64,000 bases of DNA from Eukaryota sp. TZLM1-RC (Eukaryota > Metamonada: BaSk clade), in assembly GCA_040285825.1 (NCBI GenBank), contig JAUPSS010000002.1:434001-498000 (forward strand). Reading direction: 5' to 3'. Positions within the stretch are counted from its first letter, which is position 1. The number at the start of each line of letters is the position of its first letter. Both the position numbers and the translations under genes were made by a program. Of the stretch, positions 1-9,257 are shown one piece after another. The notes beneath the pieces are model-generated. The model saw nothing but the letters and a program-made list of their open reading frames with translations. It did not search any database and was not told the origin of the DNA.

Positions 1-494
1 AGGGGACGAAAGACACGTAAAAGTCGAAAGATTGTTGGACGGCTGGAAAACCATGGTGAAAAGCTGATGATTGATAAAAGAACAATAATAAAGTCCATGC
101 ATGAAAAGGCATCACGTAACAGAGACTTTGGTGACGCATAGAGTCCGACAGCAATTGCTCGAATGATGATCTCAATGGTAAAAAATATAGTAAAGAGCAC
201 ATCCATCCACAACAAGGAGGATTCGTGTTCAATTGCTTGTTCATGGGAGAGAAAGAACAGTGGAGCTACAGAGAGCAATATGACCATTAACACGAACCAA
301 TCGAAGAATGGATGAAATACCAATTTCAGACAGGTGGTTCGAGTAGTCCCATTCATATCAAAAATTCCTAATGAGCGTTGAGGGAGCATTTGTCGGATAG
401 CATCCAAAGAAGTAGATTCTGCTCGTTTGAGCAGATCCTTCTGCTGCTGAGGAAGAACGGGTATGGGCTGAATAGGTTGGACGTCAGCCAACAT
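1..494 (-). CDS. Voltage-gated cation channel alpha subunit, N-terminal part (runs off the window)
   Basis: This frame is open from an ATG at 494 down to base 1, about 164 codons, and continues outside the window. After a 55-residue cytoplasmic N-terminus it shows S1 (about residues 62-82, FFDWFVLMVILLSV), S2 (about 94-115, MDVLFTIFFTIEIIIRAIAV), S3 (about 130-146, CMDFIIVLLSII) and the start of an S4 voltage sensor (about 153 onward, TIFRLLRVFRPL) with spaced arginines. The MDFIIV and RVFRPL motifs are typical of repeat I of four-domain CaV/NaV channels, where S1 also follows a short N-terminus. The family conducts Ca2+ or Na+ across the plasma or ciliary membrane on depolarisation. The selectivity filter is outside the window, so the ion is unknown. 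A single-domain channel of the same superfamily is the alternative. Confidence 0.85.
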   Translation of the reverse strand, partial: MLADVQPIQPIPVLPQQQKDLLKRAESTSLDAIRQMLPQRSLGIFDMNGTTRTTCLKLVFHPFFDWFVLMVILLSVAPLFFLSHEQAIEHESSLLWMDVLFTIFFTIEIIIRAIAVGLYASPKSLLRDAFSCMDFIIVLLSIISFSPWFSSRPTIFRLLRVFRP

Positions 495-524
495 ATTCTA
501 TCAATATTGTACAAAGAATTTCAC

Positions 525-672
525 ACAGTGTGAATATATTATTGAATTTGCACACTTAATTACATTAACTCAATACTAATGGGACGACTATCATTGAACC
601 GAGATTTCCTCTACAAAATCTTGATCTGCTTGCTGTCTAGCTAAAGCTTCTCTTATTCGATTGAAAAACTGC
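525..672 (-). mobile_element. LINE 3' tail (5'-truncated copy, subfamily A)
   Basis: Read on the minus strand, about 150 bp match the end of the LINE copies at 21.4-22.2 kb and 62.7-63.9 kb. The match covers the last codons of the endonuclease-domain ORF (FFNRIREALARQQADQDF), a TGA stop, and a shared 3' UTR containing TCGTCCCATTAG and AAGTGTGCAA. Only the extreme 3' end is present, as expected for target-primed reverse transcription that stopped early. It lies between the channel gene and the Fanzor relic. Confidence 0.8.
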
Positions 673-772
673 GGTGTGAATATTGAATAAATATCCCTAA
701 GAATTGTGTAAACTTCTCACCACCAAGGGTTAGTATACACTGAACACCTTGGAAATACGTTGATCAAAACAG

Positions 773-2632
773 CTACTGCTGTCTTCTTAGACGTCTCACA
801 CGCCTTGGCCTTCTGAATGGTTCTGGCCTAGTACCAGTGAAGTACTCACTAATTGCAATCTCCAGCTGGTTTCTGGAGGCTGAGATGTCCCTAGACCAGT
901 TGGTCTGATATCGAGGGCAATCGAACTTAGCGTTATTTACCCTTCCGTCATCATGATAGATCTTTCTATGAAAGACCTTACAGCAATTCACTTTTGCTGA
1001 GGTCATAAACTCGTCCCCCACTTTGACGCTTTCAAAGTGTTTTTTGATTTGGTTGAGAAATCTTTTTCGGGGGGGGGGTATTTCACAGATTGACGAGAGG
1101 GACCACCACCGCCATTGCCGAACCAAACTATAGTGTTTCTTCCTTCAGACAAGCGTTTAATTTTGTTAATAAAACTAGTTAGTCTCTTTTGTTTTCGTAT
1201 GAAGAAATCAAACTTATTTCTTCTCAGCTTTTTTCTTGCACCACGCTGCACATTTCCAGACATAATTGAAGCATATTCAGGCTCTTCCTCAGATTCAGGA
1301 ACATAAGGTAAACTTATTTCAATCAGATACTTTTGGAAGCTCTGAGCGGAATACGTGTTAGGAGTTGCTTGAGTGAGAGAAGGCTGGTGATTTAGTCTTC
1401 GTTCTTTTGGATTCAGTAGCAGTCCAGAACGTTCAAAAACAGGTGCAGAATTTCGGAAAGAACCAGTAGTCCAACCACAAAGATTGCTGTGGTTGGGATC
1501 AATGGCTACAAAAAACAAATTTTCATCAGGATCTCTGTAATTGGGCTGTTGTTCCACTGGTAACCGCGCTCTTCTCTGTGGATTTGCTCTTCTATGGACA
1601 TTAGATTTTCGTTTCCTTTCAGAGTTATGAAAATCATAATTTCCAGAGACTCGCCTGGGCTCAAATTCCGCTCTATTTGGCCTATTATAAGTTTTTCTTT
1701 CCTTCTGGGTAAACGTAAACCGCAAGGAATCACCATTCGAAAAAATGGTATAGTTAATAAATTTCGATTTATTAAAAAACCGATAAGGGTTGTTCAGAAG
1801 CTCTTTGTTTGCATTTAGTTTTGTGAAATAAGCTTCTGCTTCTTTAGTCAAGCTGCAGAAGCATGAAGACCAACTGGACAGTGGAAGGAGAGTGCCTTTT
1901 CATCACATCAGGGCAGTTATCTTCTAAAAAAGATAAAATGTGCAAGCCAGATTGAACGATTGTTGCAGCAGACTCCATATTGATGGGAAACCGTTCGTTT
2001 CTTATTGAATTTTCGATTAAATTTTCACCGCCACCAATATAGGCGTTGGCTGTCATATTGAGCCAATGGACCAAGATATGCTGGTGTATTTCTTGATACC
2101 ATTGTAAAATTGATTCATCTGGCTGAATCCCTTGAAGTACACAGTCGGCGTACTTCTTGGGCCCACAGCAATTTAGAAACTGAGCACAGCTTTTGAAAAA
2201 TTGCGTTTCCAGACGACAGGGCCGTCAGCAAGCAACTGACAAAAATCTTATGGCTCGACTGTCAAGAAGAGTGGAAAAACACCAAAATCTACCACCGTCG
2301 GCCGAGGTGGTTTCATTCAGCGGTCGCCAGGGCCAAAAGTGCTGAACAAGGTGTTGCAGCGCTTGGTAAACCAAAGGATGGTTTTCAAATGACCTCCTCT
2401 GTTTAGGCTCACTTTGGCAAACAAAGTCGAAACAGAGGCTCCAGAACTCGCTTTGAGTAAGCCACATAGATTGTTCTGGGTATTGGAGCACAAAGAGTCG
2501 TGCTAGGTGAGTAGCATGAGCTCCAATACTAGCAAGAACTTGGAACTGGCGTTCCATTGCTTCTTGTGCCTCTGAGTCGAAGAACTGGTTGACAGAAGCT
2601 CCCACAGTTGTAGTTTGTAGAACGTTATCCAT
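773..2632 (-). pseudogene. Fanzor (eukaryotic TnpB-like RNA-guided nuclease), copy 1, frame-broken
   Basis: Read from an ATG at 2632, a helical N-terminal region is followed by a RuvC-like nuclease. RuvC-I is AIDPNHSNLCGW near 1500-1530, a WFGNGGGG strand lies near 1100, RuvC-II is VGDEFMTSAKVNCC near 1000, and RuvC-III is WSRDISASRNQ near 870. This order, with the TnpB-type EF-TS-C and RD-A-N signatures, identifies a Fanzor. All three catalytic acidic residues are present. The frame is broken by a TGA at 2225-2227, a one-base shift near 1850, and a shift at a run of nine G on the plus strand (1069-1077). The zinc finger reads CPRY where copy 3 has CPEC, so one metal-binding Cys is lost. The C-terminus is Arg-rich (FRRPRRVRRLRRQQ). 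The homopolymer shift could be a sequencing error; the other two breaks look real. Family members cut DNA guided by an RNA from the element's 3' side. Confidence 0.8.
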
Positions 2633-2845
2633 GGCAGTCAACACAGAACGTAAACAGTCAGAAATGATTGAAAATTTGTTTCCTTAAATTGAAATTTTTT
2701 TAAGTCAATCAATCTTATAGTTGTCAATTCAAAGTAAAGTTAGTTACAAGTGTTTATTAATGAGACATATCGTTCAAGATTACTTTCTGAATATTTTCCT
2801 TTCTTCAGACAAGAACTACATGTTACAAAAGTTGGTGAGTGAAGT

Positions 2846-3135
2846 TTGGTTGGGTTGTCATCATTCCCCAGATTCGTAATTGAATTTCATTTCATCACTT
2901 ACAACATTTCATCATTTACTCCACTACGAACCTTCTCCTACGAATCCTTGCTTGCAGCTACTACCACTCTTTATGTCGGAAATCTTTCTTTTTACACATC
3001 AGAGGAGCAGCTTCATGCTCTTTTCTCTCATACTGGTCGTATCAAACGTATCATTATGGGACACAACAAGAAATCACTCAAACCATGCGGTTTTTGCTTC
3101 GTTGAATACTATACCCGTGAGCTCCCGTGCTATTG
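2846..3135 (+). pseudogene. CBP20: Nuclear cap-binding protein CBP20, truncated inside its RRM
   Basis: The frame carries the beginning of a CBP20 RNA-recognition motif. RNP2 is [16 protein letters not shown], the linker is [11 protein letters not shown], and RNP1 is [12 protein letters not shown]; both RNPs are diagnostic of the small subunit of the nuclear cap-binding complex, which binds the m7G cap of Pol II transcripts. The match ends after RNP1 at about 3130, where a TGA is followed at once by a 262-bp sequence that also occurs at 44299-44560. The last third of the RRM and the Arg/Gly-rich tail are missing, so the cap pocket cannot form. The first in-frame start is a TTG at 2846 with no convincing ATG. 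A first exon ending near 2833 (GTGAGT) is possible but unproven. A functional CBP20 is expected elsewhere in the genome. Confidence 0.75.
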
Positions 3136-3397
3136 AACTGAGCTCAAGATTGACCTATCAACTAGAGTGTCAATTCTCTTAGATAGAATACGTGGTGTAT
3201 TGTAACACACTCTTCAGCAATGAGATTGTTTAGATTTAATACAATATGCAAAGTACCTCGTGCTACATTCAAATCATGTGAACATCATGAAGTAGATATC
3301 ATAGAAAGACAGAGACTAAATACCTGTAGAAACCATTGCCAAAGTACCAAAGTAATTTCATTTTTGTTTACAATTATATTTTATTTTAAGTAATGAC
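3136..3397 (+). repeat. 262-bp duplicated gene end (partner at 44299-44560)
   Basis: It matches 44299-44560 in the same orientation with no gaps and only three differences that I can see. It carries the last 22 codons of a PCI-domain gene (stop TAA 3203-3205) and a 57-codon ORF (3220-3393). Neither copy has terminal inverted repeats or an obvious target-site duplication. The left junction has the word TGAGCTC on both the CBP20 and the repeat side, possible microhomology. Confidence 0.9.
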
Positions 3398-4758
3398 AAT
3401 TATCAACTGTTGATTTTTGAATTAATGTCACTACAACAATTCAGCAGAGATTACAGTGAGAAGATCAAACCTATGACACTCTTTAAAAATAACGAAAAAA
3501 TAAGCAGGAAAATATTGACAAAACGAATACTTTTGACTAGATCACAATATAGTGTTCCTTGTACTTTTAATTTTATTCCAAATCAATGTAATGTTCCTCT
3601 AATAGTCAGCGCTCACAAAGCTATCGAGTATGTTTGAAAGAATAATTGTGTCTCATTTGTGAGGAATTGATTAAATTAAACTGTTTGATTCATATATATT
3701 CGATATATGTCAATGGAAGTGAATGTATATGTGAATTTACATACTCATTCATATTTCATAGATATGGTTACTTCATATTTCAGTATGTACCATAGATGGT
3801 ACATACGGTTTCTTGTATCATGGGTTTGGTCTTCTTAATCTTCAAAATGTTAATTGAGGTCTTGAAGTCCCCTCAAACTTCCTTTTTGCATCAAATACTT
3901 CCTCATTACTTTTATGAATTTCCTTATTCCACCATTGCATCTATTTTCCTGTTTTTTTCTCTAGCTTATATTCCTTGGTTTAGGACTTTATTATGGTCTG
4001 ATGTACCAATTTGATCATTCTGAACACAAACAGAGCAACACTTAGATGTTCTTTACTTGTAGAATAAAAAACATGATAATTGGCTTTTGGACAACTTTTA
4101 ATTTAAATTCCTTCAACAGTATCATCTATCCTCTGGTTCTAAAATCAGTATAACTTCAATAAATAGATCCAATCACTACATTAGAAGGGATAACAGCTAC
4201 TGTTGAACAATTGACAGTGATATGACCGTGCTTATGGTGTCGATAACAGGTCTTGTTGGTAATATCATTGTCCTTGTCAGCTGTGCGAGTTCTAGTAGTA
4301 CACAAAAATTCCAGCCAGACTTTTGATCTATAATAACCAACAACTTCATCAGTAGCAACTTTTACAACCGTTTTTAAATCTAGTATCAACTGAGCATTAA
4401 TTTGAGATCACAAGTAATTTAGCGAGACCGTGTGGAGAAATTCTAATAGCAAAACATTTTACGAAGACAGCGTTAGGAATGGTGGGAAAGTTCGACTTTT
4501 CCTTCATGTTCAATAGGTTCTAAATTAATCACTCATTTTTTGTTAAAAGCTTGATAAGAGCGAAAGTTGTTTAGCAATTCTAGATAGGGTCATAAAGGGT
4601 TATAGAATAATAATTTATTTTTCAGCAACATTCATTTTATTTGATTATTCAATCAAATGGTGGATTTACTTGGCGCATTCGACAATTCATCAAATTAATC
4701 ACATTTCGAAAAAAAGAACATTTTTGGGGTGCAGCACTCTAGTTGAATTTGATGCATC
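3398..4758. other. Gene-poor stretch before FAN1
   Basis: There is no recognisable gene in about 1.36 kb. A minus-strand frame at 4156-4389 encodes 77 residues with CYRHHKHGHITVNC, which looks like a zinc knuckle with a His in place of the second Cys; it has no ATG near its start and no clear family. Short hydrophobic plus-strand frames at 3410-3637 and 3796-4014 start with non-ATG codons and have no family. The stretch is probably eroded mobile-element or gene debris. Confidence 0.4.
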
Positions 4759-6831
4759 ATGCATCAAACAACACTCACCCATTACTATAAAGCTGTTCAC
4801 AAGAAGACTCCTTCTGGTCTTACACCGTTAGCTAAGAGGAAAAGCCCACAAAAACCTGATGTTTCATCTCAACCCAAACATCAATCTCCCATCATACCTA
4901 TTTTACGTAATGTGCTGTGTTATGCTGAGTCCTGCTCTCATCTCTTTCCTTCATGTCTGTCAAGACTTTTGAGATCCACACTTTCCCTAGATATCTCTGA
5001 ATTCACTCTTCTGTACAGACTCTATTCCCGAACACACAACGAATATTCTATGAAGAGAATCTCTCCACCAATCACTGACAGTTGTGTTGTTGACTACCAG
5101 ACATCTATGGAAAAATTACTCAACTGTCAACTGCTTCATCTGAAGCTTGACCTCTCTATTAGCCAAAAACTTGCTTATCTGACTTGTAGTGAATTAAAAG
5201 GACTGTGTGGTTTGTTTAAAATTTCTAGTACTAAGTTGAGTAAAACTCAAATGATGTCACATCTATGTAATCATTCAAATCGTGAATCAATTACATCTTT
5301 CATTTCTTCAAAATCAACACCATCGTTTAGTTCTGCTTTAAACATGGAAGTCGATAAAATTCTTGGGAAAGTCGTCTCTATTCCCGGTCTTTTTTGCACT
5401 CTTGTTCGACAGTGTCTTTTAATGTACTTTTTAGATGAATCTTTTGAAATTGGTAGACTCGGTGAATTAAGTTTCATTGATTATTACCCTGAAGATCAGA
5501 ACTTTGGTTCAAAATGTGGGAGTTTTTGGTCTAGTAGGTCAGACTTTCAACAGTATTTTGATTTCAAGTTGACATCTTCACGGTTGAACTCGATTAGCAT
5601 GAATACTGAGCTTATCAATGTTATTGAACGTTATTTACAGTGTATTGATCAGAATTCTAAAAGATTTAACCAGCAAAGCACTGTAGATGTTACTGTAGTC
5701 TCGAAGTTTACAGCTTTCTATCAAAGTCTTTCAGGATTGTTGAAAATTTGTGACAAATTTGGTACAACTACAAATGTTCAATACAAGCAATTAACTGTAG
5801 AACTCTACAGTACGGTGTTTATGAATCGACGAAATTTTCGTCTGATCTGTACGTTTAAGAAATTGAGCAAACATATTATGAAATTCATTAAACTTCTTGA
5901 TCAACAGTCCAATTATTCAAAGGAAGAAACTATTAAATGGATCAGAAAAATAGTCAAATACTTTGGAAATGATCTTCCATCAAACTTGGCAGTTTCTCTC
6001 ATCAAGCATCTTAAACTATCAAAAGTCAGCTACTCAGAAGACTTGTTTCCATCAAAGTCTTTGGATTTCCTGCATTTTGAACCTCCAGTCTTTACGATTC
6101 TTGCTACCAAACCTTCTTTTGACAACGATGTGGGGGTAAAATCTTGTTATTTGGATAGTAGTGAACTCTGTACTGTCGAAGAGCTTGTGCTTAGGGTTTT
6201 CAATAGGGAATTTAATTTTAATGGGCTTCATTCAGAAAATTTTCTCTTTCCCTTTCTTTTTTTTACTCTTTTTTATGATGAGATTTTTGACCCAAGTGTG
6301 GAAAATTCCTTAGTTCATCAATATCTAATCAGCCCTTTAGATTTTCGTTCGCTTCTATTTCATCATAGAATTGGAATTAAGTCTAAATTGGTTGATTTAA
6401 GAAGTAAGACTGCACATCAGCTTTTGTCTATGTTTGATTGTAATTACGAAAAGTTATTGGGTAAATCTTTTGAGTATTCAAGTTGTAGAGCCAAATTTTC
6501 AGTTTTTGATCTTCAGTCGATAATCAATTGTGTAGATGGAGTCAAACTTTCACTAATTTTTGAATATCTAATCAAAAATCCTTTAGAAAATTTGAGTGGA
6601 ATGCCTGATCTGGTAGTGTTTCAATCATTAGACAAGCCTAACTTCTCTGGCAAAATTTGTTTTATTGAAGTTAAAAGCGAATTAGATCGACTATCGCCTC
6701 AGCAATTGTGTTGGCTTAAGGTACTACATGATGCTGGTTTGAATGTAGGGGTTGCCAAGATCAAAACTAAGGGTCAAAAAGTGGAGGCGTTTGAAGCCAA
6801 ATTTGAGGATATTGATAGCCTAGGTCTTTAA
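4759..6831 (+). CDS. FAN1: FAN1-type structure-specific nuclease with N-terminal PCNA-interacting box
   Basis: This 690-residue intronless gene ends in a VRR-NUC domain (about residues 610-670): MPDLVVFQ, then FIEVKSELDRLSPQQLCWLK. These supply the acidic and E-x-K residues of the PD-(D/E)XK fold and the family's LS-x-x-Q-x-x-WL helix. A SAP-like helical motif lies at about 130-175 (LTCSELKGLCGLF) and a helical/TPR region between. Family members cut 5' flaps and interstrand crosslinks. Human FAN1 is about 1,000 residues and has an N-terminal UBZ finger. Here there is no finger; residues 3-10 read QTTLTHYY, a textbook PIP box (Q-x-x-L-x-x-Y-Y), which would tether the enzyme to PCNA at forks. 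The ATG at 4759 is chosen because it starts right before this box; an ATG at 4752 is in another frame. The stop is followed by an A/T-rich 3' end. Confidence 0.9.
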   Translation: MHQTTLTHYYKAVHKKTPSGLTPLAKRKSPQKPDVSSQPKHQSPIIPILRNVLCYAESCSHLFPSCLSRLLRSTLSLDISEFTLLYRLYSRTHNEYSMKRISPPITDSCVVDYQTSMEKLLNCQLLHLKLDLSISQKLAYLTCSELKGLCGLFKISSTKLSKTQMMSHLCNHSNRESITSFISSKSTPSFSSALNMEVDKILGKVVSIPGLFCTLVRQCLLMYFLDESFEIGRLGELSFIDYYPEDQNFGSKCGSFWSSRSDFQQYFDFKLTSSRLNSISMNTELINVIERYLQCIDQNSKRFNQQSTVDVTVVSKFTAFYQSLSGLLKICDKFGTTTNVQYKQLTVELYSTVFMNRRNFRLICTFKKLSKHIMKFIKLLDQQSNYSKEETIKWIRKIVKYFGNDLPSNLAVSLIKHLKLSKVSYSEDLFPSKSLDFLHFEPPVFTILATKPSFDNDVGVKSCYLDSSELCTVEELVLRVFNREFNFNGLHSENFLFPFLFFTLFYDEIFDPSVENSLVHQYLISPLDFRSLLFHHRIGIKSKLVDLRSKTAHQLLSMFDCNYEKLLGKSFEYSSCRAKFSVFDLQSIINCVDGVKLSLIFEYLIKNPLENLSGMPDLVVFQSLDKPNFSGKICFIEVKSELDRLSPQQLCWLKVLHDAGLNVGVAKIKTKGQKVEAFEAKFEDIDSLGL

Positions 6832-7077
6832 TAGAGTTTTTTCCTTATCAACTACCTTATTTTAGGAAAATAATTATTTCTAAAAATGGAGCCTTATTTT
6901 CATAATTTTCTATTGGTAAATTATTCATTAATTTAATTAATTTTTTATATTTCATTTATTGACAAATAAACCTGTATTATTAAACCTTTATTAAACTACT
7001 TTATGATTACACTCAGACTATCAAGAAAACAAGATGGAGGTAACCTTATTGCACATTGGACTGGTTGCCAAGATTTC

Positions 7078-7380
7078 GTATTAGATTTCAGTAAATCTTT
7101 GTAACAATTCATCTGCTTCTTGTTTACTGAAATCGGACTTTAATTCTGTGAGAAATGTTGAAGAAGCCAAAGTTATAAGAATAAGAGTCAAAATAACGCC
7201 TTGCCTATCACCAATTATTATATATATTTTGAACCGTTGGCTATTTGTTTTTATGAAAGTTTTGAAAACAGATTTTTTGGATTTTTCAAACTTGTGCTCA
7301 TAATTGGGAAAAACTTGGTGAAATCGCCTTATATTTTGAGACTTTAACAGTATGATTACCTGAAAGCATAACATTTTGTT
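7078..7380 (-). mobile_element. Probable LINE tail (subfamily C)
   Basis: A minus-strand frame ends KSDFSKQEADELLQ, which parallels the ending ARQQADQDFVEEI of the subfamily A LINE tails and stands at the same place before the stop. About 110 bp (7090-7205) are closely matched in the same orientation at 48070-48175. The upstream part, with LILITLASS, aligns loosely with the last helices of the LINE protein. This may be another old, dispersed gene end instead. Confidence 0.45.
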
Positions 7381-8774
7381 GTTATTTAGTTGTTGTTATC
7401 CCACGAAATTGATCAAGGTAGAATTGATTTCATCAGTGACTCCTTTTCTTATTTTGTTCAATATTAGTTTTTTGTTTGACTAATTTCTGTAACAATAGGA
7501 TACATTAATTAAATTAAGGATTATGAAATTAAAAACACAAATACATTTCATTATAAGTTTTTTAGTGTGCATACTTTTTGTGAAAGTGTAGATACGGATT
7601 AATAATTAATGTGTTAAACATAATTTAAAACGATGCTAGTTTTTGCTGCTGCTCTGTTACGCATCGATTCCTCTTTGATCCTTTTTATATTGTTTCAACT
7701 GCACGGATGTTGAAATTATATCCATCCAACCAAAGTTTTTGTACCAATACAAACACTTTACTTACGTTAAAGTAACGTGCAAAAACTTCTTGCGCTGTTG
7801 CAATTCCAAAACAACAAGCTCGGCTGAATATGTTTTTCACAACAAACAATGTAGTTTATCATCCTTATAGGAGTGTATTTTAATTCTGTACAAATCTATT
7901 TTGATGCATCTTCAAATATAGACTGAGAAAGAGCATTGTTGTGCTTTCTCCACCATAGTTCTGGGTATACACATCGTATGAATAGGACCAACACTTATAA
8001 TATAACAAGAGCTATTCAAAAGCGAATGGTTGATTAACTAGGCTTAACTTTTTGAAGTTAGCTGTTAGCCTTTTCAATGGTAAAACTATTTCCCGACACT
8101 GCAACAACTAGGTGATCAAAATAGAGTTACTTATTTTAATTTATTAATTTTTTGGATTTAACAATGTTTAATGAGATGAAGTTTCAGAAGTGGCTGTTGA
8201 CTTTTGGACAGAATATAAGCCTCATGTTCTTGCTCAGCGTTTACATTTGTGCTTTTTGGGATACAGTGATGCACTTCGATAAGGAGTGCGACGGGGACAA
8301 ACCTGGGGATTGTTGAAGTACAATTTATATACTTTGGATTGATACTCTTTTTTGAATAAGATTCAACTGCCAAAAAGAAGCGGAAATTTATCAACATTTA
8401 CGTTAATAAATACGGTCCATTATTGTTTAATTATTTATTAATTACTCCTCAATTCCAGAATTAGCGTCACAGTTTTGATTAGTCTTAGATGGTTTTATAA
8501 AAAAATAGACAGATGTAATACACTTTTTTAGGTATATTTAATGTTATCGTATGAACGAAAAAGAGTCTTTCTCCCAACATTATTTTTGTGAAGGTTGTAG
8601 GTTTTTAATAAAATTGATAATTAAAAAAAGTTTCTCTTTATTGGTATTTCAGTGTGAATAAAACTTATTAATACATAGTTTATTTGAGCATTGTTGTGAA
8701 GCTATCAAGATATGCCGACAAAGGAGAGGCGACGTTGTGTGCAACTCTCTGCTTAATAAATTCAATTAAATTTA
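7381..8774. other. Intergenic stretch with weak coding debris
   Basis: No intact gene is seen in 1.4 kb. On the minus strand near 7700-7830 a short open stretch reads GIATAQEVFARYFNVSKVFV followed by LVQKLWLDGYN. It has the look of a helix-turn-helix transposase N-terminus but is only about 45 codons long. A minus-strand frame at 8158-8397 (79 residues) has no recognised family. The rest is A/T-rich sequence without clear structure. Confidence 0.35.
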
Positions 8775-9240
8775 TTAAATTTATTATATTAAACAAAGTT
8801 ACAAAACATAACAAATCAAACTAAAACACATAACAAACAAAATTCTCCACGCCAACTCTTGATGAATCCTTATACAGCTTGGACATCATTAAACTCAAGT
8901 ACTTGGGAACACTTCTGTACAAGGCGAAAATGATACGATTCTTCCATAAATTCCCTGCAAAATTCTTACCACTTGAACGACATAAATTACCAAAATCATT
9001 GATAAAATTCAAGGCGGACTGTCCAATGTTGCCAAAAATCGAAAAGGCTAAAGGAACAAACGAAAACTTCGAGTAAAGATTCTTATTTAAATCATTTAAT
9101 ATCTCAGTATATTTATCTCTTTTACGATCTTCAGCCCTGTTTAAATGACCAATAGCACTAAGTAAAACATCATCACGATAAATAAAAGCAAAGGGATCAA
9201 CTGTTAATTTATTAATATTATTTAAAACAGAAAATTGTGT
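8775..9240 (-). mobile_element. LINE 3' portion ending 17 bp before the DPE2 start
   Basis: The minus-strand frame is open from 9240 to a stop at 8821. It matches the end of the LINE protein: FVPLAFSIFGNIGQSALNF, then NLWKNRIIFALYRSVPKYL. The same pattern (hydrophobic SIFG, then W-[KQ]-[NS]-[RG]-I) appears in the copies at 33.7 and 48.4 kb. The upstream end falls just before the DPE2 ATG at 9258, so the element lies head to head with DPE2 and must supply or overlap its promoter and 5' UTR. Confidence 0.75.
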
Positions 9241-9257
9241 TACATCACAACATCATT

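Noticed and set aside
1069-1077. Poly-G run as a programmed frameshift site in Fanzor
   Set aside because: Two other breaks exist in the same gene, so decay or a homopolymer sequencing error is the simpler reading.
2225-2227. In-frame TGA in Fanzor copy 1 as a sign of a TGA-recoding genetic code
   Set aside because: Several intact genes (819-residue orphan, PPAT) end in TGA and others in TAA or TAG, so the standard code fits; the TGA is a real break.
3100-3182. CBP20 continuing in the +1 frame ([10 protein letters not shown])
   Set aside because: Most of that frame lies in the duplicated 262-bp unit and gives no CBP20 motif; similarity is by chance.
3136-3397. The 262-bp repeat as a solo LTR or MITE
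   Set aside because: Ends are not TG...CA in both copies, there are no terminal inverted repeats or target-site duplications, and it contains the end of a PCI-type gene.
4156-4389. Zinc-knuckle ORF as a retroviral-type gag
   Set aside because: Only one imperfect C-x-x-H-x4-H-x4-C motif is present, with no capsid, RT or LTR around it.
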